64,000 bases of DNA from Thalassobium sp. R2A62. GTDB lineage: Bacteria; Pseudomonadota; Alphaproteobacteria; Rhodobacterales; Rhodobacteraceae. The number at the start of each line of letters is the position of its first letter. Position 1 is the first letter of the stretch. Location of the stretch: the NCBI RefSeq assembly GCF_000161835.1, contig NZ_GG697169.2, forward strand, positions 1,955,191-2,019,190, read 5' to 3'. Below, in pieces: positions 48,909-57,278 of the stretch. A program made the position numbers and the translations under genes. The notes beneath the pieces were generated by a model that ran no database searches, had not been told where the DNA came from, and worked only from the letters and a program-made list of their open reading frames with translations.

Positions 48909-50408
48909 ATGTTTGGAAGTCTCTCAGACCGCCTATCAGGCGTTTTCGACAAGCTCACCAAACAGGGTGCGTTGTCCGAGGATGACGTCAAAACCGCCCT
49001 GCGCGAAGTGCGCGTTGCGTTGCTCGAGGCCGATGTCTCGCTTCCGGTCGCGCGCGATTTCGTCAAGGCGGTTCAGGACAAGGCAACCGGTCAAGCGGTC
49101 ACCAAGTCAGTCACCCCTGGCCAGCAGGTTGTAAAGATCGTTCATGATGAATTGATCCACGTGCTGACAGGCGTAGGTGACCCCAGTGCGTTGAAAATTG
49201 ACAGCCCGCCCGCACCGATCCTGATGGTCGGTCTGCAGGGTTCGGGTAAAACCACAACAACCGCAAAACTGGCCAAGCGTCTCAAGGACCGCGAAGGCAA
49301 ACGGGTTTTGATGGCGTCGCTCGACGTGAACCGTCCTGCGGCGATGGAACAGCTGCAAATTCTGGGTGCACAGATTGGTGTCGACACCCTGCCCATCGTC
49401 AAGGGCGAAGACCCCGTCGCAATTGCCAAACGCGCCAAGACCCAAGCGTCGCTAGGCGGCTATGACGTCTATATGCTGGACACCGCCGGCCGTTTGCACA
49501 TCGATCAAGAGCTGATCGCGCAGGCTTCAGCGGTTCGCGATGTCGCAAACCCACGCGAGACACTGTTGGTTGTTGACGGCCTGACGGGCCAAGACGCGGT
49601 CAACGTCGCAGAAGAATTCGATAATAATATTGGCGTCTCGGGCGTTGTCCTGACACGTATGGACGGTGACGGTCGCGGTGGTGCGGCTCTGTCGATGCGG
49701 GCCGTAACAGGCAAGCCGATCAAATTCGTCGGTCTCGGCGAAAAGATGGACGCGATCGAGGAGTTCCACCCCGAACGTATTGCGGGCCGTATCCTTGGCA
49801 TGGGCGATATCGTCAGCCTCGTCGAAAAGGCCCAAGAGACCATCGAGGCCGAACAGGCCGAACGCATGATGAAGCGGTTCACCAAGGGCCAATTCAACAT
49901 GAACGATATGAAAATGCAGCTCGAACAGATGCTCAAAATGGGCGGCATGGAAGGCATGATGGGGATGATGCCCGGTATGGGCAAAATGGCGAAGCAGGTC
50001 CAAGATTCTGGTTTCGACGATAGCATCCTGAAACGTCAGATCGCGCTGATCGGGTCGATGACCAAACGCGAGCGCGCGAACCCTCAATTGCTTCAGGCGA
50101 GCCGCAAGAAACGTATTGCCAAGGGCGCAGGCCTCGAAGTGTCCGAGCTCAACAAACTTCTCAAAATGCACCGACAGATGGCTGACATGATGAAGAAGAT
50201 GGGCAAAATGGGCAAAGGCGGCATGCTCAAGCAAGCGATGAAGGGCATGATGGGCAAGGGCGGCATGCCAGACATGAACGACCCCGCAGCGATGGAAGCA
50301 GCAGCAAAACAGCTTGGCGCGAAAATGCCCGGCGGTTTGGGCGGAATGCCCGGAATGGGCGGCGGCGCTTTGCCCCCCGGCCTGTCGGGGTTCGGCAAGA
50401 AAAAATGA
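48909..50408 (+). CDS. ffh: Signal recognition particle protein Ffh
   Basis: A 499-residue SRP GTPase: N domain (1-90), G domain with GLQGSGKTTTTAKLAKRL, DTAGRLHID and TRMDGDGRGG, and a methionine-rich M domain (from about 320, ending in glycine/methionine repeats) that binds signal peptides and SRP RNA. It targets nascent membrane proteins. It heads the ffh-GNAT-aroQ-rpsP-rimM run, coupled by ATGA to the next gene. Confidence 0.97.
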   Translation: MFGSLSDRLSGVFDKLTKQGALSEDDVKTALREVRVALLEADVSLPVARDFVKAVQDKATGQAVTKSVTPGQQVVKIVHDELIHVLTGVGDPSALKIDSPPAPILMVGLQGSGKTTTTAKLAKRLKDREGKRVLMASLDVNRPAAMEQLQILGAQIGVDTLPIVKGEDPVAIAKRAKTQASLGGYDVYMLDTAGRLHIDQELIAQASAVRDVANPRETLLVVDGLTGQDAVNVAEEFDNNIGVSGVVLTRMDGDGRGGAALSMRAVTGKPIKFVGLGEKMDAIEEFHPERIAGRILGMGDIVSLVEKAQETIEAEQAERMMKRFTKGQFNMNDMKMQLEQMLKMGGMEGMMGMMPGMGKMAKQVQDSGFDDSILKRQIALIGSMTKRERANPQLLQASRKKRIAKGAGLEVSELNKLLKMHRQMADMMKKMGKMGKGGMLKQAMKGMMGKGGMPDMNDPAAMEAAAKQLGAKMPGGLGGMPGMGGGALPPGLSGFGKKK

Positions 50409-50965
50409 CGACCACACTCACCATCCCCACGCTCAAAACAGAGCGTTTGACGTTGCGCGCGCCACGGATCACAGACTTTGACGTCTTTGATGCCTTCATG
50501 GCGTCCGAGCGTACAAAATATGTCGGCGGCCCCTATACGACCGAGCGCGCCCGCGCGCGTGCGTTTGGTCACGCGGCGGGGATGTGGATGTTGCGCGGCT
50601 ACGGAAACTTTGTCATGTGCCTCGACGATGACGCCCCTCTTGGGATGCTCGGCCCGTGGCACCCGCTTGAATGGCCAGAGGCCGAATTTGGTTGGGCGCT
50701 CTGGGATCCAGCAGCCGAAGGCCACGGGTATGTCACAGAAGCCATGCGCACAATTATCCCATGGGGATTTGAGGCAATGGGTATCGAGACGGCAGTATCT
50801 TATGTGGATGCCCCCAACACAGCATCAGCCGCAGTCGCCAAGCGGCTTGGCGCGACCTTTGATCCTGTCGCAACGCAAGCGCTGAATGCTGATGGCGCAT
50901 TTTTCCATGATCCAGACGGTCACGAAGTACAGGTCTGGCGTCACCAAGAAGGAGCACTGGTATGA
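50405..50965 (+). CDS. GNAT-family N-acetyltransferase (RimJ/RimL-like)
   Basis: A 186-residue acetyltransferase with LKTERLTLRAPRITDFDVFD at the N-terminus and the acetyl-CoA region EFGWALWDPAAEGHGYVTEA. The group modifies N-termini of ribosomal proteins or small amines. Its ATG and stop overlap ffh and chorismate mutase respectively (ATGA at both ends), so it is co-translated with ribosome and secretion genes. The substrate is unknown. Confidence 0.87.
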   Translation: MTTTLTIPTLKTERLTLRAPRITDFDVFDAFMASERTKYVGGPYTTERARARAFGHAAGMWMLRGYGNFVMCLDDDAPLGMLGPWHPLEWPEAEFGWALWDPAAEGHGYVTEAMRTIIPWGFEAMGIETAVSYVDAPNTASAAVAKRLGATFDPVATQALNADGAFFHDPDGHEVQVWRHQEGALV

Positions 50966-51264
50966 CGGACGCAGTCACCCGCGCCGCAGAGGTGCTAAAG
51001 AGCCACCGCGAGAGCATCGACCGGCTCGACGCGATCCTCGTCTACACATTGGGCGAGCGCTTCAAACACACTCAGGCTGTGGGGAAACTCAAAGCCGAAC
51101 ACGACCTTCCCCCGTCTGATCCTGCGCGCGAAGCCGCCCAGATCGCACGGCTAGAAGATTTGGCAAACCGAGCCGATCTGGACCCAAAATTTGCCAAGAA
51201 GTTTCTCAACTTCATCATCGCTGAAGTCATTCAGCATCATCACGAACACCAAGATAAATCTTAA
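50962..51264 (+). CDS. Chorismate mutase, AroQ class
   Basis: A 100-residue all-helical AroQ protein with RESIDRLDAILVYTLGERFK, AVGKLKAEHDLPPSDPAREA and FLNFIIAEVIQHH, carrying the helical Arg and Lys residues expected of the active site. It converts chorismate to prephenate for phenylalanine and tyrosine. It is coupled by ATGA to the GNAT gene and lies just before rpsP, a common alphaproteobacterial arrangement. Confidence 0.9.
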   Translation: MTDAVTRAAEVLKSHRESIDRLDAILVYTLGERFKHTQAVGKLKAEHDLPPSDPAREAAQIARLEDLANRADLDPKFAKKFLNFIIAEVIQHHHEHQDKS

Positions 51265-51277
51265 AGGAACCTAACCC

Positions 51278-51694
51278 ATGGCTATGAAAATTCGCCTCGC
51301 CCGTGGTGGCTCGAAAAAGCGCCCATTCTACCGTATCGTTGCTGCAGACAGCCGAATGCCACGTGACGGTCGTTACGTTGAAAAGCTGGGCACATATAAC
51401 CCACTGCTGGCCAAAGACGACGAGAGCCGTGTTCAGATGAACATGGACCGCGTAAACTACTGGCTCGGTGAAGGCGCACAGCCTACAGACCGTATCTCTC
51501 GTTTCCTCGAAGCCGCTGGCGTCATGGAAAAGAAAGAGCGCGCAAACATGAAGAAAGCCGTTCCAGGCAAAAAAGCCCAAGAGCGTGTTGAAGAGAAAGC
51601 AGCGAAAGCAGAAGCCGCAGCCGAAGCTGCAGCCGAAGCAAAAGCAGCACCAGCAGAAGAGGCTCCTGTAGAAGAAGCCACTGCTGAAGAGTAA
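51278..51694 (+). CDS. rpsP: Ribosomal protein bS16
   Basis: A 138-residue protein with the S16 core ([60 protein letters not shown]) in the first 85 residues. The C-terminal part from about residue 95 is a long Ala/Glu/Lys-rich tail not found in E. coli S16 (82 residues) but usual in Rhodobacterales. The start at 51278 has AAAGGA upstream; ATG at 51284 is in frame. Confidence 0.96.
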   Translation: MAMKIRLARGGSKKRPFYRIVAADSRMPRDGRYVEKLGTYNPLLAKDDESRVQMNMDRVNYWLGEGAQPTDRISRFLEAAGVMEKKERANMKKAVPGKKAQERVEEKAAKAEAAAEAAAEAKAAPAEEAPVEEATAEE

Positions 51695-51706
51695 GCCTAG
51701 GCTTGC

Positions 51707-51731
51707 GCGCCGTCCCTGATTGGGGCGGCGC
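51707..51731 (+). terminator. Attenuator-like hairpin after rpsP
   Basis: GCGCCGTCCC (51707-51716) pairs with GGGGCGGCGC (51722-51731, one G-U) around TGATT, followed by ATCCTTTT. It is strong but has only a short U run, and lies 8 bases before the 46-codon ORF, so partial read-through to rimM is likely. Confidence 0.6.
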
Positions 51732-51739
51732 ATCCTTTT

Positions 51740-51880
51740 ATGTTCTGGCTCGCACGCAAAATCCTAATCCCAGTTGCCGCATTTGCGGGCGGGATGTATT
51801 ACCAGTCAACGCTGGGCAGCGATCGCTGTGCTGAGGCGGGTGGCGCGCAACGCGCAGGAATTTGTTGGACTTCTGAATGA
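51740..51880 (+). CDS. Small 46-residue protein with an N-terminal membrane segment
   Basis: An open frame from ATG 51740 to TGA 51880 encodes 46 residues: positively charged start (MFWLARK), hydrophobic stretch [15 protein letters not shown], then a short tail with two cysteines ([15 protein letters not shown]). Its stop overlaps the rimM ATG as ATGA, the same coupling used for true genes here. No Shine-Dalgarno is visible; the hairpin at 51707-51731 is directly upstream. I do not recognise a family. It may be a membrane microprotein or a translated leader controlling rimM. Confidence 0.6.
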   Translation: MFWLARKILIPVAAFAGGMYYQSTLGSDRCAEAGGAQRAGICWTSE

Positions 51881-52383
51881 GCGATAAAATCACAATCGGT
51901 ACGCTTGGCGGCTCTTTCGGGGTTAAAGGCGAAGTGCGGCTCAAGAGCTTTTGCGCAGACCCGCAAGACATCGAAGCCTACAGCCCTTTGACCACACCGG
52001 ATGGGGTCGCCTTTGACGGCCTAACCCTGACTGGACGGTTAAAGAACGGGTTCTCGGCGCGGCTACTTGGCGTTGAAACCAAAGAACAAGCCGACGCATT
52101 GCGTGGCACCGAATTGCAGGTGGATCGCGACGCGATGCCGAACCTGCCTGATGACGAATATTACTATACAGATCTGATGGGGCTCGAAGTGCGCGACACC
52201 GGCGGCACCGTTTTGGGCACAGTGAAATCTGTTCAGAACCACGGCGCCACTGACCTGCTAGAAGTCCTACCATCCACCGGTGGTGAGACGATCCTGTTGC
52301 CGTTCACGATGACCTCGGTACCGACGGTCGATCTGACCGCAGGGCGGATCATTGCAGACCCGCCCGACGGGCTGTTTGACTAA
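51877..52383 (+). CDS. rimM: 16S rRNA processing protein RimM
   Basis: A 168-residue protein: RimM domain ([20 protein letters not shown]) and PRC-barrel-like C-terminus ([20 protein letters not shown]). It binds S19 and helps 30S head maturation. It is in the rpsP-rimM-trmD-rplS order, although rpiB and a phosphotransferase on the minus strand are inserted before trmD. Its start is inside the stop of the 46-residue ORF. Confidence 0.95.
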   Translation: MSDKITIGTLGGSFGVKGEVRLKSFCADPQDIEAYSPLTTPDGVAFDGLTLTGRLKNGFSARLLGVETKEQADALRGTELQVDRDAMPNLPDDEYYYTDLMGLEVRDTGGTVLGTVKSVQNHGATDLLEVLPSTGGETILLPFTMTSVPTVDLTAGRIIADPPDGLFD

Positions 52384-52386
52384 ACC

Positions 52387-52821
52387 TTAGCCCTCGATCA
52401 TATCGACGCGCGTTGCATGACGCCCGCCTTCAAACTTTGCATTCAAAAATGCATCGACAATATCCAGCGCAAGACCCTCGCCAACGACGCGCACGCCCAT
52501 CGAAAGCATGTTTGCGTTGTTATGCTCGCGGATCATCCGTGCAGAAAACGTATCCATGCAAACACCGCACCGAATGCCCGGCACTTTGTTCGCGGCCATC
52601 ATGATACCCTGCCCCGTGCCACACAGAATGATGCCTAGCTCGCAATCGCCCGACGCCACACGTTCGGCTGCGGCTTGGCCATGTTTTGGGTAATGGGTGC
52701 TCTCGGATGTGGTTGGGCCGATATCAACGACCTCGTATCCTAGCGCTTGGATGTGCGCTGCAATCTTGGGACGCAGATCCAATGCGGCGTGATCGCTGGA
52801 TAGAACAATGCGGGTTGCCAT
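52387..52821 (-). CDS. rpiB: Ribose-5-phosphate isomerase B
   Basis: A 144-residue RpiB/LacAB-family sugar-phosphate isomerase with RIVLSSDHAALDLRPKIAAH, the active-site cysteine and loop GIILCGTGQGIMMAANKVPG, and HNNANMLSMGVRVV. It interconverts ribose-5-phosphate and ribulose-5-phosphate (some members act on allose-6-phosphate). It is convergent with rimM, with only three bases between the stop codons. Confidence 0.94.
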   Translation of the reverse strand: MATRIVLSSDHAALDLRPKIAAHIQALGYEVVDIGPTTSESTHYPKHGQAAAERVASGDCELGIILCGTGQGIMMAANKVPGIRCGVCMDTFSARMIREHNNANMLSMGVRVVGEGLALDIVDAFLNAKFEGGRHATRVDMIEG

Positions 52822-52879
52822 AAGCCGTTTCCATTTCTTTGAGGTCAGTCATCACCGCGTAGCATGTGCGCGCGGCCCC

Positions 52880-53854
52880 TCAAACCCCCAAGAACCGTCG
52901 CGCGCCTAAAATCACACCTGCGGCACGATGTTGTTTGCGCCAATGAGCGACCGAAAACTGTGTCGGCAATGCTGCCCATTGTTCGACCCAAGCCGCGCCT
53001 AGGTAATATCGCAATCCGCCGTCACCGCGAATGTCATGCCCGTATCCACGCACAAAGGCATCCATGTCCGCGCCAACAGCTATCTGCCCCACGCCCAGAG
53101 CATCTTCTTGGTAGAACTGAGCCACGATTTCGATCCAAAATCGTGCAAGGTCGGGCCCCAACGTAGCAACCTTGGATGGGCCAAAATCATAGCCTGTCAC
53201 CGTATCGGCAGAGATCATCACATTCCCGATATGCAGATCCCCATGGCGCCAACCGCTGAGCGTTTCCGCACCCGCCGCAGGGGTCAGGCCACGCACTGTA
53301 TCTATTGCCTGCTTCAGAAGATCGGGCTCAGCAAGCTGTGGCACTCGCGCCTCGATGTCATGCAGTTTGTTGCGTATGCCCTTTTTCCAAACGCCGCGTT
53401 TTGGGTGCGCGTTTGGATCTTGGAACGCAGCACACCACTTGCCCATCCTAGTAAAGAGCGCCGCACGTGCAGGATCATCATAAAGACAATCCAGCAATGC
53501 CACCTCAAACCCCTGCCCCGCGATCGCAGCTAACAAGAATACTCGATCGTCGTCGCTGAACCCCAACACCTGCGGCGCCGCGATACCATCGGCTGGCGAC
53601 AGCCGTGAATGGGCGTTCTCTTGGGCCGCAACCATCGTTTGAAAATGATCCAGATCGGTTGGGCTTAGGATGTGTTTGCTAACAACGCCTACGCCGTCAT
53701 TGCCGCTCCACATCAGGACGATCCGTTCGCCGCGATCCCCAAACCTTGTGTGCAAAACCGTAGGCTTGGCCTCTCCCAGCTCAACGCCCGCAGACTTGCC
53801 AGTGGCGCGCGCATCTGCGATGGCACGTTGCATGGTGGGATGGCTCAGCTTCAT
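52880..53854 (-). CDS. Phosphotransferase with APH-type kinase fold
   Basis: A 324-residue protein with the Brenner motif SGWRHGDLHIGNVMISAD and the metal motif VTGYDFGPSKVA (usually DFxD/E; here the acid after the Phe is replaced by Gly). The N-terminal lobe has VLHTRFGDRGERIVLMW. It belongs to the aminoglycoside/choline kinase-like superfamily; the substrate is not evident, and resistance should not be assumed. It lies between rpiB and trmD on the minus strand. Confidence 0.75.
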   Translation of the reverse strand: MKLSHPTMQRAIADARATGKSAGVELGEAKPTVLHTRFGDRGERIVLMWSGNDGVGVVSKHILSPTDLDHFQTMVAAQENAHSRLSPADGIAAPQVLGFSDDDRVFLLAAIAGQGFEVALLDCLYDDPARAALFTRMGKWCAAFQDPNAHPKRGVWKKGIRNKLHDIEARVPQLAEPDLLKQAIDTVRGLTPAAGAETLSGWRHGDLHIGNVMISADTVTGYDFGPSKVATLGPDLARFWIEIVAQFYQEDALGVGQIAVGADMDAFVRGYGHDIRGDGGLRYYLGAAWVEQWAALPTQFSVAHWRKQHRAAGVILGARRFLGV

Positions 53855-53900
53855 TCTCTGTCCCCGATCAATGCCCGCACGTTAGTGGATCGTCGAACTG

Positions 53901-54692
53901 ATGCAAAGAAAACCCGACCCGAGCAAGTCCCATGGCCGCAAGTCCATCAGCGCGACCCTAAAGCCACGCGAGCTCATGGAAACCAACCCCGAATTGGCAG
54001 GCGTCTGGTCGGCCAAGATCATAACGTTGTTTCCCGATGCGTTCCCGGGGCTGCTGGGCGAGAGTCTGACCGGCAAAGCGCTCAAAGACGGGCTGTGGCA
54101 ACTCGACACCGTAGACCTGCGTCGCTTTGGCGAAGGCAAACACCGCAAAGTTGATGATACCCCTTCAGGAGGCGGCGCTGGCATGGTGTTGCGCGCTGAT
54201 GTTGTGAGCCGCGCCATCGACACGGCCCAACGCCGCAGCAAACGCCCGTTGATCTATCTTAGCCCGCGCGGCGTGCCGTTCACCCAAGCCATGGCCCAAG
54301 AGTTAAGCCAGACCGAGGGCGTGACCCTGCTTTGCGGCCGTTTCGAGGGAGTGGATGAACGTGTTCTCGAACACTACGACATTCTAGAGGTCTCGATGGG
54401 TGACTACGTTCTGACGGGTGGCGAGCTACCTGCGATGACCCTGATCGACGCATGTGTGCGGCTGCTGCCCGGTGTTTTGGGGAACGCTGACAGCGCTGTC
54501 GAAGAAAGCCATTCAAACGGGCTGCTAGAGCATCCGCAATACACCCGGCCCACCGAATGGGAGGGCCGCACAATTCCAGACGTGCTAACCTCTGGCAATC
54601 ATGGCAAGGTCGCCAAGTGGCGACGCGATGCCAGTGAAAAGTTGACTCAAACGCGACGACCTGACCTCTGGGTAAAGCATACCAAAAACTAG
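53901..54692 (+). CDS. trmD: tRNA (guanine-37-N1)-methyltransferase
   Basis: A 263-residue SPOUT methyltransferase. The knotted AdoMet site is visible in LLCGRFEGVDERVLEHYDIL and MGDYVLTGGELPAMTLIDA; the substrate loop is VEESHSNGLLEHPQYTRP. It makes m1G37 in tRNAs reading CNN and prevents +1 frameshifts. The ATG at 53976 (METNPELAG) is a plausible later start. Confidence 0.95.
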   Translation: MQRKPDPSKSHGRKSISATLKPRELMETNPELAGVWSAKIITLFPDAFPGLLGESLTGKALKDGLWQLDTVDLRRFGEGKHRKVDDTPSGGGAGMVLRADVVSRAIDTAQRRSKRPLIYLSPRGVPFTQAMAQELSQTEGVTLLCGRFEGVDERVLEHYDILEVSMGDYVLTGGELPAMTLIDACVRLLPGVLGNADSAVEESHSNGLLEHPQYTRPTEWEGRTIPDVLTSGNHGKVAKWRRDASEKLTQTRRPDLWVKHTKN

Positions 54693-54710
54693 GCGGGAGC
54701 CAGATACAAA

Positions 54711-55439
54711 GTGACCCGATTAAGCGACTTCAAAATACTGGCGTTCGACGTCTATGGAACACTCATTGACTGGGAAAGCGGTATGGTTACCGGCCTCAAG
54801 CCTCTCACGGATAAGGTCAGCCGCAACCTGACCCGTGACGACATTCTCGAGGCCCACGCCTATCACGAGTCCACCACCCAACGCTGGACCCCTTCCAAAG
54901 TTTATAGCGAACTGCTCGCCGTCGTATATCGTCGCCTTGCCGAAGAATGGGACGTCGATGTCACATGGGAAGAGTGCGTCGCTTACGGATTGTCCGTGCG
55001 CCAATGGCCCGCCTTTGACGACAGCCGCGAGGCGCTCGCCTATCTCAAACACCATTACAAACTGGTGGTTCTCACAAACACCGACAACACCAGCTTTTCC
55101 GGATCGAACGCACGACTGGGTGTACCCTTTGATGGCGTGTACACGGCCGAAGACGTCGGCAGCTACAAACCTGCTGACCGCAACTTCGACTATATGCTCG
55201 AAACTCTCGCGCGACGTGGCATCCAGAAATCAGATATCCTGCACACAGCCGAGAGCATGTTCCACGATCATGGCCCCGCCCACCGCTACGGCCTGTCGAA
55301 TTGCTGGATTTACCGCCGCCATGACAAAGACGGATTTGGCGCGACAATGAACCCGGGCGACATGCCGCGCTATGATTTCTGCTTTAACAGCATGGCTGAA
55401 CTCGCAGAGGCCCACAAAGCCGAGCAAAAACAGAGCTAG
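54711..55439 (+). CDS. Haloacid dehalogenase type II (HAD superfamily)
   Basis: A 242-residue HAD hydrolase beginning with GTG (54711). Motif I is LAFDVYGTLIDWESG, motif II LVVLTNTDNTSF, motif III KPADRNFDYM and motif IV ILHTAESMFHDHGPAHRYGL. It matches L-2-haloacid dehalogenase-like proteins, but such names are often over-specific. It lies between trmD and rplS on the same strand, 18 bases after trmD. Confidence 0.85.
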   Translation: MTRLSDFKILAFDVYGTLIDWESGMVTGLKPLTDKVSRNLTRDDILEAHAYHESTTQRWTPSKVYSELLAVVYRRLAEEWDVDVTWEECVAYGLSVRQWPAFDDSREALAYLKHHYKLVVLTNTDNTSFSGSNARLGVPFDGVYTAEDVGSYKPADRNFDYMLETLARRGIQKSDILHTAESMFHDHGPAHRYGLSNCWIYRRHDKDGFGATMNPGDMPRYDFCFNSMAELAEAHKAEQKQS

Positions 55440-55636
55440 CGCGCCATGCCTATTGCTTCGACGCATATTCCGACCTATACCGCGCGAGTTCACGACTGAA
55501 ACGAGTCGCTGGACCTGTTTTGTATGGCTCCGATCTCTTCACCGGAAACCCGCGAAATAGCATAATGTAAGGCCGTGATATCTCTGGTGGGCGACGCGTT
55601 CGACCCGACGAAGACCATAGCTCTGGCAGCCCTCAC

Positions 55637-55652
55637 CGCGGAACAAACCGCG
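55637..55652 (+). promoter_or_regulatory. Hairpin before the rplS ribosome binding site
   Basis: CGCGG-AACAAA-CCGCG forms a short GC stem 8 bases before AAGGAG. It may regulate rplS translation, but support is limited to the stem itself. Confidence 0.35.
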
Positions 55653-55674
55653 AGAACAGTAAGGAGCGTTTCAG

Positions 55675-56070
55675 ATGGACCTGATCGCACAATTGGAAGC
55701 TGAGCACGTCGCTGAGCTGGCCAAAGACATTCCAGATTTTAAAGCGGGTGATACCATCCGCGTTGGTTACAAAGTGACCGAGGGTACGCGTACCCGTGTG
55801 CAGAACTACGAAGGTGTCTGCATCTCCCGCAAAAACGGCAAGGGCATCGCTGGCGCATTCACTGTGCGCAAGATCTCCTTTGGCGAAGGCGTTGAGCGTG
55901 TATTCCCGCTGCACTCGACCAACATCGACAGCATCACTGTTGTACGCCGTGGCCGCGTTCGTCGCGCCAAGCTGTACTACTTGCGCACACGTCGCGGTAA
56001 GTCCGCACGTATCGCTGAGCAGACAAACTATTGCGCGCCCAAGGCGCAAGCAGAAGGATCGCTGTCATGA
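55675..56070 (+). CDS. rplS: Ribosomal protein bL19
   Basis: A 131-residue protein, slightly longer than E. coli L19 (115) through a C-terminal tail ([17 protein letters not shown]). Core: [40 protein letters not shown] and [25 protein letters not shown] precedes the ATG. Its stop overlaps the rpmE start as ATGA. Confidence 0.97.
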   Translation: MDLIAQLEAEHVAELAKDIPDFKAGDTIRVGYKVTEGTRTRVQNYEGVCISRKNGKGIAGAFTVRKISFGEGVERVFPLHSTNIDSITVVRRGRVRRAKLYYLRTRRGKSARIAEQTNYCAPKAQAEGSLS

Positions 56071-56288
56071 AAAAAGATACACATCCAGAGTACCACACGA
56101 TCAAAGTCAAAATGACTAATGGCGACGTGATCGAGATGAAATCCACTTGGGGTTCTGAGGGCGACCAGATCGCACTGGACATCGACCCAACTGTGCACCC
56201 TGCTTGGACTGGTGGTAACACACGTCTGATGGACACAGGCGGTCGCGTCTCCAAGTTCAAGGCGAAGTACGAAGGTCTTGGCTTCTAA
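56067..56288 (+). CDS. rpmE: Ribosomal protein bL31, zinc-independent
   Basis: A 73-residue protein: [20 protein letters not shown] at the N-terminus and [21 protein letters not shown] near the C-terminus. It has no cysteines, so it is the C-minus form that does not bind zinc. It is coupled to rplS and followed by a terminator. Confidence 0.96.
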   Translation: MKKDTHPEYHTIKVKMTNGDVIEMKSTWGSEGDQIALDIDPTVHPAWTGGNTRLMDTGGRVSKFKAKYEGLGF

Positions 56289-56314
56289 GCCGACCCTCTT
56301 ATTTTCAAATTTTG

Positions 56315-56346
56315 ACGCCGCTCCGATCCTCGGGGCGGCGTTTTTC
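56315..56346 (+). terminator. Intrinsic terminator of rplS-rpmE
   Basis: ACGCCGC-T-CC pairs with GG-G-GCGGCGT around GATCCTC, followed by TTTTTC. Confidence 0.88.
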
Positions 56347-56468
56347 GTTTACGGATCGGTGGAAATCACCGCTGCGACGCTTGTTATTTGCCCACCGCGG
56401 CCACACGGTTCCGCTTTCCTTGGCACCGGCACCACCATATAGTCGCGTCAAAGGATCAGGGGTCGGGC

Positions 56469-57278
56469 ATGGCGCATATTATTGTTGTCGGAAATGAAAA
56501 AGGCGGGGCTGGCAAGTCGACCGTCTCGATGCATGTGGCGACCGCTCTGGCGCGGATGGGTCATATGGTCGGCACGCTCGATCTAGACTTACGGCAGAAA
56601 ACGCTGGGCCGCTATGTCGACAACCGAAACGCATTTCTTGCTGAAAAAGGTATCAATTTGCCGACGCCAGCCTACCACGATTTGCCAGAAATTGATCAGT
56701 CCACGCTCAAACCCGGTGAAAACATCTATGACCATCGGCTCAGCGCTGCTGTCGCCGAGCTTGAGCCCGACAACGACTTTATCCTGATCGATTGCCCCGG
56801 CTCGCATACGCGCCTGTCGCAAGTGGCGCACAGCCTCGCAGATACGTTGATCACCCCACTCAACGACAGCTTTATCGATTTTGACCTGCTCGCTCATGTT
56901 GACGCCGATGGTGAAAAAATCAAAAGGCCGTCGGTCTACTCGGAAATGGTATGGCAGGCCCGTCAATTACGCGCTCAAGCGGGGCTAGAGCCCATCGATT
57001 GGATTGTTGTGCGCAACCGTATGGGTGCCCAGAACATGGTAAACAAAAAGAAGATGGAAGCCGCCATCGAGACACTGTCACGCCGTATCGGGTTCCGCAC
57101 GGCACCCGGCTTTAACGAGCGGGTCATTTTCCGAGAACTGTTTCCACGTGGTTTGACGTTGCTTGATCTAAAAGACATCGGCGTCAAAGGGCTGAACATG
57201 TCCAACGTTGCTGCACGCCAAGAATTGCGCGACCTGATCAAATCGTTGGACCTGCCCAATGTGACGGTCGATTTCTAG
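56469..57278 (+). CDS. mipZ: MipZ-type ParA-family division-site ATPase
   Basis: A 269-residue ParA/MinD-like ATPase starting MAHIIVVGNEKGGAGKSTVS with the deviant Walker A (KGGAGKST). DLDLRQKTLGRYVDNR and DFILIDCPGSHTRLSQVAHS (Walker B) are typical of MipZ, which forms a gradient from the ParB-bound origins and inhibits FtsZ to place the septum mid-cell in alphaproteobacteria. The start was chosen at the conserved MAHII. The stop shares CTAG with the convergent gene. Confidence 0.9.
   Translation: MAHIIVVGNEKGGAGKSTVSMHVATALARMGHMVGTLDLDLRQKTLGRYVDNRNAFLAEKGINLPTPAYHDLPEIDQSTLKPGENIYDHRLSAAVAELEPDNDFILIDCPGSHTRLSQVAHSLADTLITPLNDSFIDFDLLAHVDADGEKIKRPSVYSEMVWQARQLRAQAGLEPIDWIVVRNRMGAQNMVNKKKMEAAIETLSRRIGFRTAPGFNERVIFRELFPRGLTLLDLKDIGVKGLNMSNVAARQELRDLIKSLDLPNVTVDF

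Noticed and set aside
49527..50417. A 296-codon open frame on the minus strand across ffh
   Set aside because: It is antisense to the well-supported ffh gene, its histidine-rich translation is a codon-bias shadow and no ribosome binding site or family is seen.
52880..53854. Aminoglycoside resistance gene
   Set aside because: The kinase fold is shared by many small-molecule kinases and there is no resistance context; naming it as resistance would be unsupported.
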